Assembly (NCBI GenBank): GCA_000469685.2
Contig: LS997564.1
Span: 22,292,960-22,356,959, forward strand
Direction of reading: 5' to 3'
Length of the DNA: 64,000 bases
Source: Haemonchus contortus
Lineage: Eukaryota > Nematoda > Chromadorea > Rhabditida > Trichostrongylidae
This document shows, piece by piece, positions 22,953 through 32,752 of this stretch (its first letter is position 1; every line of letters starts with the position of its first letter). Under the pieces are notes generated by a model. It worked only from the letters and a program-made list of their open reading frames with translations. It had not been told where the DNA came from and did no database searches. The translations under genes were made by a program, and so were the position numbers.

Positions 22953-23322
22953 AGTAACATTATGACGTGATCTCCCTTATCACAAGTACAAGGGAAACAA
23001 CACAATAAGTCTCATTCGCGACTGACAGTCGAGTGTGACGACAGCGGATTCGATCCGCTTGAGCGGTGGAACCCTGTTGAGTTGAGACTCGAATTGTGGG
23101 TTTGAATTCGTTGTCACATTTGCCAGAGTGGGAGATGCGTTTTTTAGATACTGTGCAGATCATCTCGAATTGCTTCAGGCCTCTGAAGAAGATGATAGCG
23201 TCGAAACGATAGGCCGTTGAATTAATGAACTGTTTCGCCTAGCAACCTCGCACGGCGCAAGAGTATTTTAATCATAAACAAATAAATAGTGTTAGGATCA
23301 GACTTGCATAACGAAAGTATTC
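22953..23322. other. No recognisable gene
   Basis: Contains a tRNA T-arm-like palindrome (about 23041-23056) and an adjacent 'gggtttgaattc', but no foldable tRNA. It could be a decayed SINE. Confidence 0.35.
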
Positions 23323-23515
23323 CATTGGCCGCTTTCAGGCTTCGGCGACCTTCCGTCCGTCCGTTTAACGCGTGCCCGACGGCTGCGCGAGAGTGGTGTT
23401 GACAGCGCTGGCACGTGGATTAGTGTTGTCAACAACGGTCAAGTGCCGCCGTCGCGCACGCATTGAACAGACAGACGGACGGGCGGACGGTCGGGTGGTC
23501 TGAAAGCAGCCATTG
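23323..23515. mobile_element. 193-bp MITE with ~55-bp inverted ends
   Basis: The left arm (23323-23380) and right arm (23455-23515) pair with a few mismatches, starting 'ca.tggc.gctttcag'. Each arm contains a CCGTCCGTCCG / CGGACGGGCGGACGG run. It is strongly GC-rich against the AT-rich flanks. No coding potential. Confidence 0.65.
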
Positions 23516-24960
23516 TGACGGGTCGCAAAACGTTATTTTTTATACCGGCGATTGTCCGCACAGAGACTGCGAGTGCGCTTTTTGAGCCATTGGCGACCGC
23601 GCCGTTTATACTGTCCTTACTTAACTTTTAATTTCTCTTATAATTGTCGTTGGAAATAAATGCTTTCTGGACAACAATGCCTCAAGGTTCACTTGAAGGC
23701 TGTGAGCTCAGCTGATACTTGAAAACATGAAAAAATTATGAGAACACTTGATAAATGATATAAATACTACACGAGCACGAAATGGTGTGGCCCGCCGGTA
23801 GCCCACGCGGTCGTCAATGGTTTAATGGAACAACTTGACTATGCTTCGCATTGGGTACGCCTCATGAAGATGCTGCAAATTGAACATTTCAGAGACGACT
23901 AACTCAGTTTCCACCACAGCAGTATCAATAGACAAATAGGCATTAACATTGAAATCACCAGCATGATATTGTCCTGCTTAGTATTTCAACGATTCCCTTA
24001 TCAATTATCGCCCAATCTCCAGCCACACATTCGCAGCATTTTATTCAAAGGTGGGCAGAGTGCCGTGCAGAGGATCGTCGACAGATTCGAGTAAAGTGAT
24101 GAGAATGGTTGACAATGAGAGAGCCCTACTCAACTGCGCTTTCATGCTCTTCAGAGCGTACTATACATGACATTGTCTGCACTCCCTCGCTCTCTACAAA
24201 TTGCAACCCAGTTAATGCACAGACCACCCTTTCACCGTACGCTAATGTTCGTGACGCTCGAACAAATAAGTCCTTGAGCGTAACAAGTCCATAAGCGTCC
24301 ATTTCCAAGTACCATCATGGGCGTGCAGAGCGGAGTCTATCCTTCTTTGGTATTAAAGACGTTGAACACAGTGGAGAGTAGAAATCTGCCTTCAGCTCTC
24401 CTTAGAGGGTTGGAATCTCTCTTCAAATTTCCTTTAACAGTTTCAAATCTGCATCTAGAATCAGGACAGAGAGAAAATAGCACATTTTTTGTGTACTTTG
24501 TGTAGCCATTTAGATGTTAAACATGCTGTTCCACTCACACGTCCTCCGTGAAACCATCGGAATTAGGTGTTGTGAGTGATGTTATCTGGCTCGCTGAATA
24601 ACGGAAACCATACAAAAACAAATTCAAAACTCATACAGCAACAAACCTGTGGAATTAAGAAGTAGCGAGTGAGCGATATATACACTACAGAAAGACAAGC
24701 ACAGTCTAAGATTCTGCATAACATTATGGATCTTACCGCTTTTGTAGACAACTTTTTCATTTCTTTCAGAAACCATTCCCAAACGAGTGATAACGTACAT
24801 AAGTATTATTTTCGTGTATGTTCTGTAGCATGTTAGCCGTGAAATTTCAATAGCAACCTCTCAATGGGCCCGTCAACGACGACTGTCTTTATGGAGCCTC
24901 TCCGAGCTTAGGAAGTAAGTTTGCTTAACCACGTGTATCACCTGTAGTATTAATAATCAT
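23516..24960. other. Unassigned
   Basis: Frames of 60-61 residues overlap on both strands at 24109-24308 with balanced composition. I cannot decide whether either is an exon. No other feature is seen. Confidence 0.35.
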
Positions 24961-25980
24961 CAATTTCCTCGAGAGAGCGCCAGTAACGTCTACGAACGTT
25001 ACTGGCGCTCTCTCGAGGAACGAACATCGACGTTCCCGTCGCAAGCAAGAGTAGTCCACTGGATCATCCTCGCTCGAGAGACACGAGGCATAGCATACCT
25101 TTCGTTCAGTGCTTCCGCAAAAGGTCTGACCATCATGCTGGCGGTTGTCATTCGTTTGTCTGAGGTCTAGAGAGACTAGTCAGTAGTTGCCCTGGTCCAG
25201 CGTTCATCACTATGTCACATACTGTGCCCAGGCCACCTGATATCCGACTTCCTAGATTACCGGCTTCCTATGCAACAGCGTCCCTGATCATCATCGATGA
25301 TGGAACACGGGATTCTGCGTTTCCTACTGCGATTGGGTCCCATCGTACATTTGCAGCGCGTTAGCTGATGCTGCTTGAAACTCATCCCGTTGTCGTAGAG
25401 TCCAAGCCTCCGAGGCGTACCTCAAAGCAGGAAAGGCTGTGGTGTCGAAAAGATGAGCCGGATGTCCTTTGTACCCTTATTCTATTCTTCTTCACTGCTT
25501 CATTGACATTTTTAAATGCTCCTCACGAAGCGCGTTTCTCTCTGCTCAGCTTCGGAGCTAAGTCTCTCATCATGATCACTTCTCGAGATAATAGAGCACT
25601 ATGGATATTCTTCCCGTTTAAAGTGAAAAGAGCATCAGGTACCAATCCGTTTCTCATAACACATCTTCCTCTCATTGCGGTCCTAAGCCGATCTTCGAAC
25701 AGGCGATGTTAAATTTGGCCAGCATTCGTTCCGCTTGCTCGATAAGAATATCGAAAAAAAATTGGAAATCCTGGTCGTGAAGTAATTGTAACGCTCGCAG
25801 GGCATACTCATATTGTATTAAGCATTAACAGCCTGGCAAGAACCTCACTTACCGCTTTTACCTCGCTGGTTTCGATGGCCTTCTCTGAACCTATGAACAA
25901 AGGCTTAACGACATCTTGTTTTGCGACACTTCTCAGAGTCTCGCTAAACTGTGGATGGCTATTGTACTCTACATACTCCT
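24950..25980 (-). mobile_element. RTE-type LINE, third fragment
   Basis: On the minus strand, pieces match the LINE at 15.4-16.0 kb and 12.3-13.1 kb. A polymerase-region fragment at 25860-25960 (rc of 'cgaaaccagcgaggtaaaag' neighbours) encodes the KAF-type block. 25370-25560 matches the connection region, and 25020-25330 matches the C-terminal region ('FAEALNERYA', 'RVSRAR'). The last coding block is disrupted by the snap-back hairpin at 24965-25020. Confidence 0.7.
24965..25020. repeat. Perfect 25-bp snap-back hairpin
   Basis: 24965-24989 is the exact reverse complement of 24996-25020, with a 6-base loop. The arm sequence is LINE coding sequence ('YWRSLEE'), and one arm is an extra inverted copy inside the LINE. 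Confidence 0.95.
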
Positions 25981-26109
25981 GACCATGCTTCGCAACGCTG
26001 TCCTCAAGTTATATAAATATGGTTTCTCAGATTTCTTCTTAAGATCGACATTTAATCTTCAAGAATTGTGAAGGGGTGCCAGGAGGTCACAATACGACCC
26101 AAATAGGGC
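25981..26109. other. No recognisable gene
   Basis: Short spacer between the LINE fragment and the next repeat. Confidence 0.4.
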
Positions 26110-26345
26110 CTAATAGGGGCCCAGAACTGGCCTAGCTGAAGCGCACTCTCAAAGGCGGACAATTTCTTACGGTGTTATGGAAACTGTAGAGGTTGCACCA
26201 TTCGCACGGGACGCGCATGCTGCGCGAGGCATCTTACCGAAGCCAGCTGTACGCAGTGTCATACGCATTCAAACAGCTCATCCAAACACCCCTTCCATGG
26301 AACTATTTTCGGCGAACTCCTGCTCAAGCTCTTGGATTTACTCTT
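26110..26345. repeat. Dispersed repeat family T, copy 1
   Basis: Aligns in the same orientation with 36118-36345. Shared landmarks are 'aactgtagaggttgcaccat', 'gcacgggacgcgcatg' against 'gcaagggcaccttgca', 'ccagctg.acgc' and 'ccccttccatg'. Frames on both strands are open in part but differ between copies. Confidence 0.55.
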
Positions 26346-26474
26346 TTCCTGTTGAATGGTGTCCCTCTGAATGCATCGGTTTTCACGTTTTCTCTACCTC
26401 TTTTGCATTGTATTCAGTGTAAGTCGGAGCTTATGCTTTTAATTAGAAGTCTCGATCTATTGCTCTCGTTCTTA

Positions 26475-26800
26475 AAAATAACGGGTCCGGGAACTTCTCC
26501 CCTAACACGGCATCGCACACACCGCACCCGCCGCCTATCGCAGGATTGCGATGGGAGGTGGGGAGTCCTTTAAACATTTGAATTGGCCCACCGCTTTCTT
26601 CAGTTCCAATGCAATCCTGATCGTCGTTTATAGGAGGAGTCATTCCGATTAATCAAGTCTAATAAACATGAAAACTGAAAAGAAGCAGAAGAAAACACGG
26701 TAAAATTCAATGAAAAAACGAGCCAGTCAAGGAAAAATATCGCGTCCTATCGATTTGCGGGAGGCGAGGTGAGTACGGTAATTGCAGTGACATTTGCCGC
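26475..26800. repeat. Repeat family R, copy 3
   Basis: The longest uninterrupted copy. It shows what the site split at 7734/9333 looked like before the Tc element entered. Confidence 0.65.
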
Positions 26801-27004
26801 ATGTCGCAAGGGAGAATACCGCAATCGGGGAAAACTTCCGTTACCCAAAAATAACTACCCATTTAAGATTCAACTGTCAGGCAACCAAAGCTTTGAGCGG
26901 TACTCACAAATGTTTGGAGTAATGATAACACCATTATCAAACTTATCAATGGACCTTTTTCTTCTTTGAGATACTATTGGTTGAGTGTTCCAGATTACTG
27001 GGGT

Positions 27005-27382
27005 CGATTACCTTCTGTCGCGAATAATATGCCCTACCCCCTGTAGGCGGAGTCTGGCCTGCTACCTGCTATGAGTTTTCTGTACTGCTATCTGTACTCT
27101 TACCAAATTCCAACGTTCTAGGTCCGCTGGTACAAGAGTTATCAGCTTACTGTCGAAAAGTTCTATCGCGCGCGCCCTGCCCCTGTAGGCGGAGTCTAGC
27201 GTGCTACCTGATACGAGCGTTTCTACCCTGCCGTCTGTACTCCTACCAAATTTGAACGCTCGTAGACCACGAGAACAGGAGTTATGAATATCTGGTCAAG
27301 CACACACACACCGACACACACGCACAAGCAAACACACCGACAAACCAACAGATACACTTAGCGAATTATATATAGTAGGATC
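27005..27382 (+). repeat. Minisatellite-bearing repeat with two ~130-bp units
   Basis: Two successive units begin 'gcccctgtaggcggagtct' (27043 and about 27180) and end 'aacaggagttat'. A CACACCGACACAC simple repeat (27298-27350) follows, then the family terminus at 27361-27381. Confidence 0.75.
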
Positions 27383-27395
27383 ATTCGCTTCCATT

Positions 27396-27860
27396 ATGCA
27401 TGGTGCACAGCTGCTAGTGATTTCTGCTATGTGGTGGCCTCAACTACTTCTCTTCCTTTTTGTAAGAGGTACGCAAGTGAAACAGCAGGGGTGTGCAGAG
27501 TATGTGAGTGGTTTACAGCGATCATTATGATCGCTAATTTTCTCTCACTGAAGAGTATAACGTGTTAAATCCTTATAATGCTATCCATTGCAGTTCTAAC
27601 GAAGAAAACTAAAGCAGATTTACAGTTTTTCGATACCGGTTTCCAGGAGACGTAAGTTTAAGTCCAGTTCCGTCAACTGATCGAAACCTACCACGTGTCA
27701 ATCAGTAATAGGACTACGTTCATCTGCAGTTATACGCGATCACCGTGAACGCCATGACTCTCTTCGCTACAAACCTAGAGAGCCCAAATTCGAAAAAGAC
27801 GAGTGTAATGGAGAAAGGGAAACGGATGTGTTCGACAATAAGACTGATAAGATCTGTTGA
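27396..27860 (+). CDS. Candidate small secreted protein (spliced)
   Basis: Not a recognised family. The first exon (27396-27468) starts with ATG and encodes 24 residues with a hydrophobic core ('LLVISAMWWPQLLLFLFV'), like a signal peptide, and ends at a GT donor (27469). A terminal exon (27730-27860) follows an acceptor 'catctgcag', is in matching phase, and adds a charged tail of about 43 residues ('DHRERHDSLRYKPREP') to a TGA. Between them, 27594-27651 has ideal splice sites (TTGCAG / GTAAGT) and continues the first exon's frame for 19 codons, but it cannot be joined in phase to the last exon, so it would be an alternative or false exon. AATAAA lies at 27992-27997. The start is 15 bases past a transposon terminus that supplies a TATATATA stretch. 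There is no homology support, so this is an inference from splice geometry only. Confidence 0.35.
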
Positions 27861-28059
27861 AGGAGTGGAGAGTGATAAAAGCGAAATTGACTAACGATAA
27901 CTATTGAGAGGCAGAAAAGGAAACGTCATAGGGTCCGTTGTGCATCGGCTTAATAGATGATGCTCAGCTATACAAATATACTGCTTGATAAAATAAAGGT
28001 ATCGAATCTCTGACTAATAACTTCGACTGACAAATCCTACTATGTTTCTGTAATTGTGT

Positions 28060-28560
28060 GTGTATGTTAACATGTGAGTGTAATAATTCATAACTCCTAT
28101 CCCCGTGGACATGGAGCATTAAAACTTGGTAGGAACAGAAGCAGAAGAATGGGAACGCTCCTGGCACGTCCAGAACGGGGAAACGGGACTCCGACCACAA
28201 GGGGGAGGGGAGGGGGAAAGCGTGAGCGAAAGTTGTTAAGCCGAACCGTTGTTGCCAGCCAAATTTGTTAAGCGCGAATTTGGTAGATATACAGGCTGCA
28301 ATATGCGAGCATTGAAGGCATGTAGTAAGACTGGACTCGCTTCCAGCCGGCGTGGCGCGCGCGAAACTCAACTTGAACCGAGATTATGGCACGTGCCTAC
28401 AAGGGATCTTGCCCGCAGGGGGCGGGCGTGCGCGAAATTTGTTAAGCGAAATGACGAGCGTTCAAACTCAGCATAAGTGCAGGCTGCGCTTTGCGAACAT
28501 TGAAGACAGGTGGTAGGAAGTGACTGGGCTTCATTCCACCCGGGGTGTGGGGAGGATGGT
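28060..28560 (-). repeat. Minisatellite-bearing repeat, copy with three decayed units
   Basis: Units carry 'ataactcctatccccgtgg', 'cttggtaggaacagaagcag', 'atgggaacgctcctgg' and 'ccgaccacaagggggagggg'. These are the reverse complement of the units at 27.0-27.3 kb. Confidence 0.65.
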
Positions 28561-29129
28561 AGATGGAAGAAGAGAGCCATTCAGCGGGTGAGGTAGGTCG
28601 GTGTGTGTTTGGAGAAAAATCTGCCGCTCTTCTCCTGGATCAGATCGCCAGAACAAACGTAAATAAGGAAGAATTAAGGCTAGGGGCCAACTTTGACAAA
28701 AAAGAGGGGAGTCCTGATATAAAAAGGGGCAAAGATGTGTACTTCACCAGCCAAATGGCTCCGCTTTGACTGAGCACCCTTTCCCCTACAAAGTGGGAAC
28801 GCCCAACTGACCCGCCACTTTTTCTTGCAGATCGACTAGAATTCCCAACTGCTTATCGCCTCCCCTATCCATGCACTTACCACTCACTTTCGTCACTCAA
28901 CTCTACCATCCTGTCCTATCGAATGAAACATACTGAACAAACAGTCAAAGCTTTATAGTCAAATACCGAAGACGTAAGGATTTCGATCGGTCGGTGGCAC
29001 CTGCTCTCTTAGGCCCTTTATATTCTTTTATCAGTTATTGTCGGTTCTTGTCACCGAGTACCTAGGATCCCATCATATCCTACACTTATCAAAAAGCCGA
29101 GGTTCCACTGTTAATACGAAAAACTGTAA
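28561..29129. other. No recognisable gene
   Basis: A 68-residue frame (28563-28769) has no motifs. Nothing else is supported. Confidence 0.45.
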
Positions 29130-29550
29130 TCTTACCATATTTGGGCTCTCTAGGTCCACAGAAACAGAAGTTACGGATTTCCGCTCAAATGTTTACTCTG
29201 CACAAATCCTGCCCCTGTAGGCTGAGTCTGTTCCTGCCACCTATCATGAGTATTCCCATCCTTGTCCCCGTATCTCTACCGAATTTAAACTTTCTAGGTC
29301 TACGTAAACAGGAGTTACGAATTTGCGAACTAAAATTTCTACCGCACACGTCTCGCCCCTGTCGGCGGAGTCCCGTCCTGCCACCTGTCACAAGTGTTCC
29401 AATGATGCCTCCTGTACTCCCACCAAATTTGAGCTTTTATGTCCCGGGAAGAGGAGTTATGAATTTCCGTACAAACACACACCGACACACACCCACACAC
29501 ACCGACACACCAACAGACACACTTAGCGAATTATATAAAGTAGGATACAT
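29130..29550 (+). repeat. Minisatellite-bearing repeat, three units
   Basis: Three consecutive ~125-bp units (start phrases 'tgcccctgtaggctgagtct' at about 29210 and 'cgcccctgtcggcggagtcc' at about 29354; inner phrase 'aggtctacgtaaacaggagt') are followed by a CACACCGACACAC simple repeat and the family terminus. Being built of tandem units, the element is open in several frames, which should not be read as coding. Confidence 0.75.
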
Positions 29551-30244
29551 TGCAGAATATTTTTTTATATGTTAAAAGTCTGGTCCTGCTCCATGAGTTT
29601 TATGGGCTTAGTGGGGTCACCCAGCTCACGCCAGGTCTCACCCTCTACTTTTATACTTTTAGTGTAGTTGGAAGGTGTAGTTAGAAGGAGGGGGGGGGGG
29701 CATCGCTTTTATCCAACACTGAGGGCTAAGTGCAGAGAAGGGGCAGCCGACCTTACCTATACTTAGAAACGGGTTTTAGGCGTTGGTTTTTATGGTTTCA
29801 AGCTTGGCCTCAGTAGGGGAGGAGCAGCGGGATGGGGGTGAGATGATTACCTGTGCAAAAAGCTAAGATGAGTTTAATATTCAATTGACTCATCTACCTC
29901 GGTACCCCCTCCCTTCTGAAGCTCAGATCAAAATACTGTTCGTTATCGGCTGAGAAACGTCAATTAGCACAATTTGGACCAACCTCCTTATGTTTAAACT
30001 ATAGTGAAGAAAAAGGGAAGTCTCCCAACTACATTGTCTCCTACGATTTGTGTAAAGACAGCAGACCGGTACAGACCGAAATCACAGTTTCGAAGTACCC
30101 GCTTTACTCCACATTATTCATTTCACTTCGCTGCTCTCACTCTACTCCTTCAACCTACCCTGCAAGTTACTGCCTTTTATATGAGAAGAAGTATAGAATA
30201 GAACTAGGTTTTCCACATCACTACTTTTATCGTAATCATAGATT
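29551..30244. other. No recognisable gene
   Basis: Contains an 11-12 base G run near 29690. No supported coding feature. Confidence 0.45.
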
Positions 30245-30320
30245 TGCGGGCGGCAGTCACACAACCGACACGACACGTACCGACAAACCGACAAACAGAC
30301 ACACCAAGTTCTGCATATAA
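30245..30320 (+). repeat. Solitary simple-repeat end of the minisatellite family
   Basis: An ACACAACCGACACGACACGT / CCGACAAACCGACAAACAGA type run followed by 'tgcatataaacg', corresponding to the 3' part of the copies at 27.3 and 29.5 kb. Confidence 0.5.
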
Positions 30321-31074
30321 ACGAGAGAAATTATTTGTGGGAGATTGTACTTTTCACATTTCTATGCAAAACTCATTCGTTTCATTTCTCGGGAATGTGC
30401 TTTGTCGAGAGATCTTCCCCGTCAGAGAAAAACATGAAGGGATGCTTGTTCCCACTTGAGCAGGTAAGTCTGGATATCTTGGCCCTGCAATATCTACTGA
30501 GATCGCAAATGAAGCGATGGAGCCATGATGCAAATTTCTACATGCGACAGGACTTGCAGTGAAGTTTTTGCTGGCTGCTCCGTTGCAATTCTTTTGATGG
30601 ATCACTCAAGATTACGATCGACGCGCAAATGGACTAGTTTAGTAGTCCTATTTTTGGGAAAATGGCTCTTCTACCACTTCCGAAACTGGCTTTTCTATCC
30701 CTTCTGGATTGTTTGTGATGGTCCTGCTTTTCTGTATTTTTAATAGCCTTCCACCGTTCTATTATTATTGGAATCGCAAGCAATTTTACTCCACCCTTTC
30801 GCCTCTTGCATGCAAACTATTGTAGGTGGCATTGAATTAGTCTAAACCATCTTGAAGATATGAGAAGTCCTATTGGGTAACGCTAATCGCAGGAAAGCCT
30901 ACCTGTACAACTAATCGATAGCGAATGAAGTGAAATTAATAAATCAGCTCTGCTCCAGTAGTTTCTGGATTTTGGCGCTAATAATTTTGGTACACCCTGC
31001 ATGTTAACTAGAAGTGACCCAAATCTCCTCCCATCTACTTCCCAATCACTCTGAGCTTTCGGGTGAGCCCATGC
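30321..31074. other. Unassigned; contains a lone mariner-like terminus
   Basis: At 30979-31002 'aataattttggtacaccctg' has the form of a mariner/Tc terminus. Its partner is not found within several kb, so the rest of the element is probably lost. No gene is recognised around it. Confidence 0.4.
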
Positions 31075-31350
31075 GCATTATGCCAAGCGTACCACAGGCT
31101 GACTATCCACCCGCACATGCATGAATATTCATATATACGAGGATACCCAAGGTATAAACCTACCCAACACAGCATAAACGGAAGTCCCTCCTCTCAATCC
31201 ACCTGTATTCCCGAGGCAATGCAGTTGTCAAGTGATGGCTCCGGTCAGCGATTTATTTCTCTATCCAAGATATGAGGTCGGACTTTTTTGCCAACCTGTT
31301 AGAGATTCTCCAGTAAGGTAGAATCTCCAATGAAAGGAGATCAAAAAGTA
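31075..31350. repeat. Dispersed repeat family S, copy 2
   Basis: Partner of 14310-14570, diverged by many substitutions and small indels. Confidence 0.6.
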
Positions 31351-32171
31351 GTCGGAAGTTCATAACCTTCGCTGCTTGGTATCCAGGGAGTTCATTTTCG
31401 AAGGGAGCAGATGGCGGCGGAGGGTAAATGGAGAACAGGAGCAAGTGATCACAACGATTGAAAGTGTATCAGGGGTATCGAATTGGGGGAGGTCGCAGGT
31501 AGTGAGTGACAGGTAGTTGAAGAACATCAACAACATTGTCAGCCTGATGAAAAATCTGCTGACTAGGGGTGTTATGAATGAGGAAATCTGAGGGCGGAAA
31601 GCAGCCGAATTTCAAGTGATGCTATGTTCATGGGACTAAAAGGAAAAAAAGACATCATATAACCACGCCGTAAGCGTCATCGAATTCCCAATGCTGCATT
31701 TGGCTGCGTCGTCCTGTTCGCACTCTTCAGTTTCCACTTCTTTGTCTCAGGGTTTCAGCGTTCGCCCTCATCTTAGCTCACTCGCGATCGTTGGAGACAA
31801 TCTCCTCTCCGAAAGTTTGTTTGTGGGAATCTGTAATATTCTGCCGGGGGCACGGTTGTTCTGTATCATCAAGACATTCTAATGAGACAAGGCGGCAGAT
31901 CCTTTCTGCATTACCATAAGAAATACCGAACGACAATTACATATGAAGACGCATAATTCACAACGGTCCCCCTCTTCTGCTCCCCAGCCTTAATACTCCT
32001 TCAAGTTAGGCATTGAAACTTTCAATTCGGGTGACTCAAAAATGTGGTCATTTAAGTGCACTTCCATGGACTCTTCCATCCATTATGAAACTTCTCGCAC
32101 CACTGATGTTATTGTGTTTATACCGTTACAGCGACTGCACTAATGAAGGAAGATGGGGTATTAAATCAGAT
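31351..32171. other. No recognisable gene
   Basis: Short frames only. Nothing supported. Confidence 0.45.
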
Positions 32172-32452
32172 TTAGAGGAATCTAGTGCTAAGTGGTGCAC
32201 TATCACATACGTATAGTCATGGGTTTGAATCTCTTATCGATATCCGTCTAGGCCAACCAAGCCTTATATCCTTTCGAGGTCGGTTAGTCGTTATCAGACC
32301 CGTCTGGGAGGATACGTATAAATACACTAACTTGTGGTGGGCTTGTCAAAGCAAGTAATTGTATGGGCCACGTATGCATTCAATACGTGACTATGATTCT
32401 GAATGGGAGTCTAATGCGGAGATGCATCCCTCAGGTGGAACTGATCAACTCA
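32172..32452 (+). mobile_element. tRNA-derived SINE, old copy
   Basis: Aligns along its length with the SINE at 57129-57433 (shared 'aggccaaccaagcctt', 'ctgggaggata', 'attctgaatgg', 'gcatccctcag'). Its B-box-like segment reads 'ggtttgaatct', two changes from the consensus kept in the other copy, so internal promoter activity is doubtful. Confidence 0.8.
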
Positions 32453-32559
32453 TAGGTCATTATCCTGTATTCTTCAGGTTCTTGAGCTGTATTCTAATTC
32501 TCAGTGTTCCTCTTAAGCCATCGATTGAGAGAGTCATGTTGTTTGATCCCAATTAGATT

Positions 32560-32752
32560 CAACACTCATGCGCAAATCGAAGAAATATCGTCGACAACAA
32601 CAGCTGAGTGCTCATACTGTGATGTCATTCTATGCACATTCAATCACTGGGCTTTCCGTGAACATCGCGACCTGGTTCATGTTCACGAAAGTACAAAGAG
32701 TGGAGGAACTGCGGAATTCATAAACATTGATAGTTTGATTGAAAGAGAGTAA
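32560..32752 (+). CDS. Possible terminal exon with a C2H2-like motif
   Basis: An open frame follows 'tcccaattag' (a usable acceptor) and ends TAA at 32752. It contains C-S-Y-C followed by H-R-D-L-V-H, so cysteine and histidine pairs resemble a C2H2 zinc finger. The spacer is 14 residues rather than the usual 12 and the conserved hydrophobic positions do not fit well. No upstream exon is identified. It could be chance. Confidence 0.2.

Noticed and set aside
23041..23056. tRNA gene (T-arm-like palindrome)
   Set aside because: Only the T-arm-like motif is present; no cloverleaf can be formed.
29141..29575. 144-residue proline-rich gene
   Set aside because: The frame is produced by tandem ~125-bp units of a dispersed repeat.
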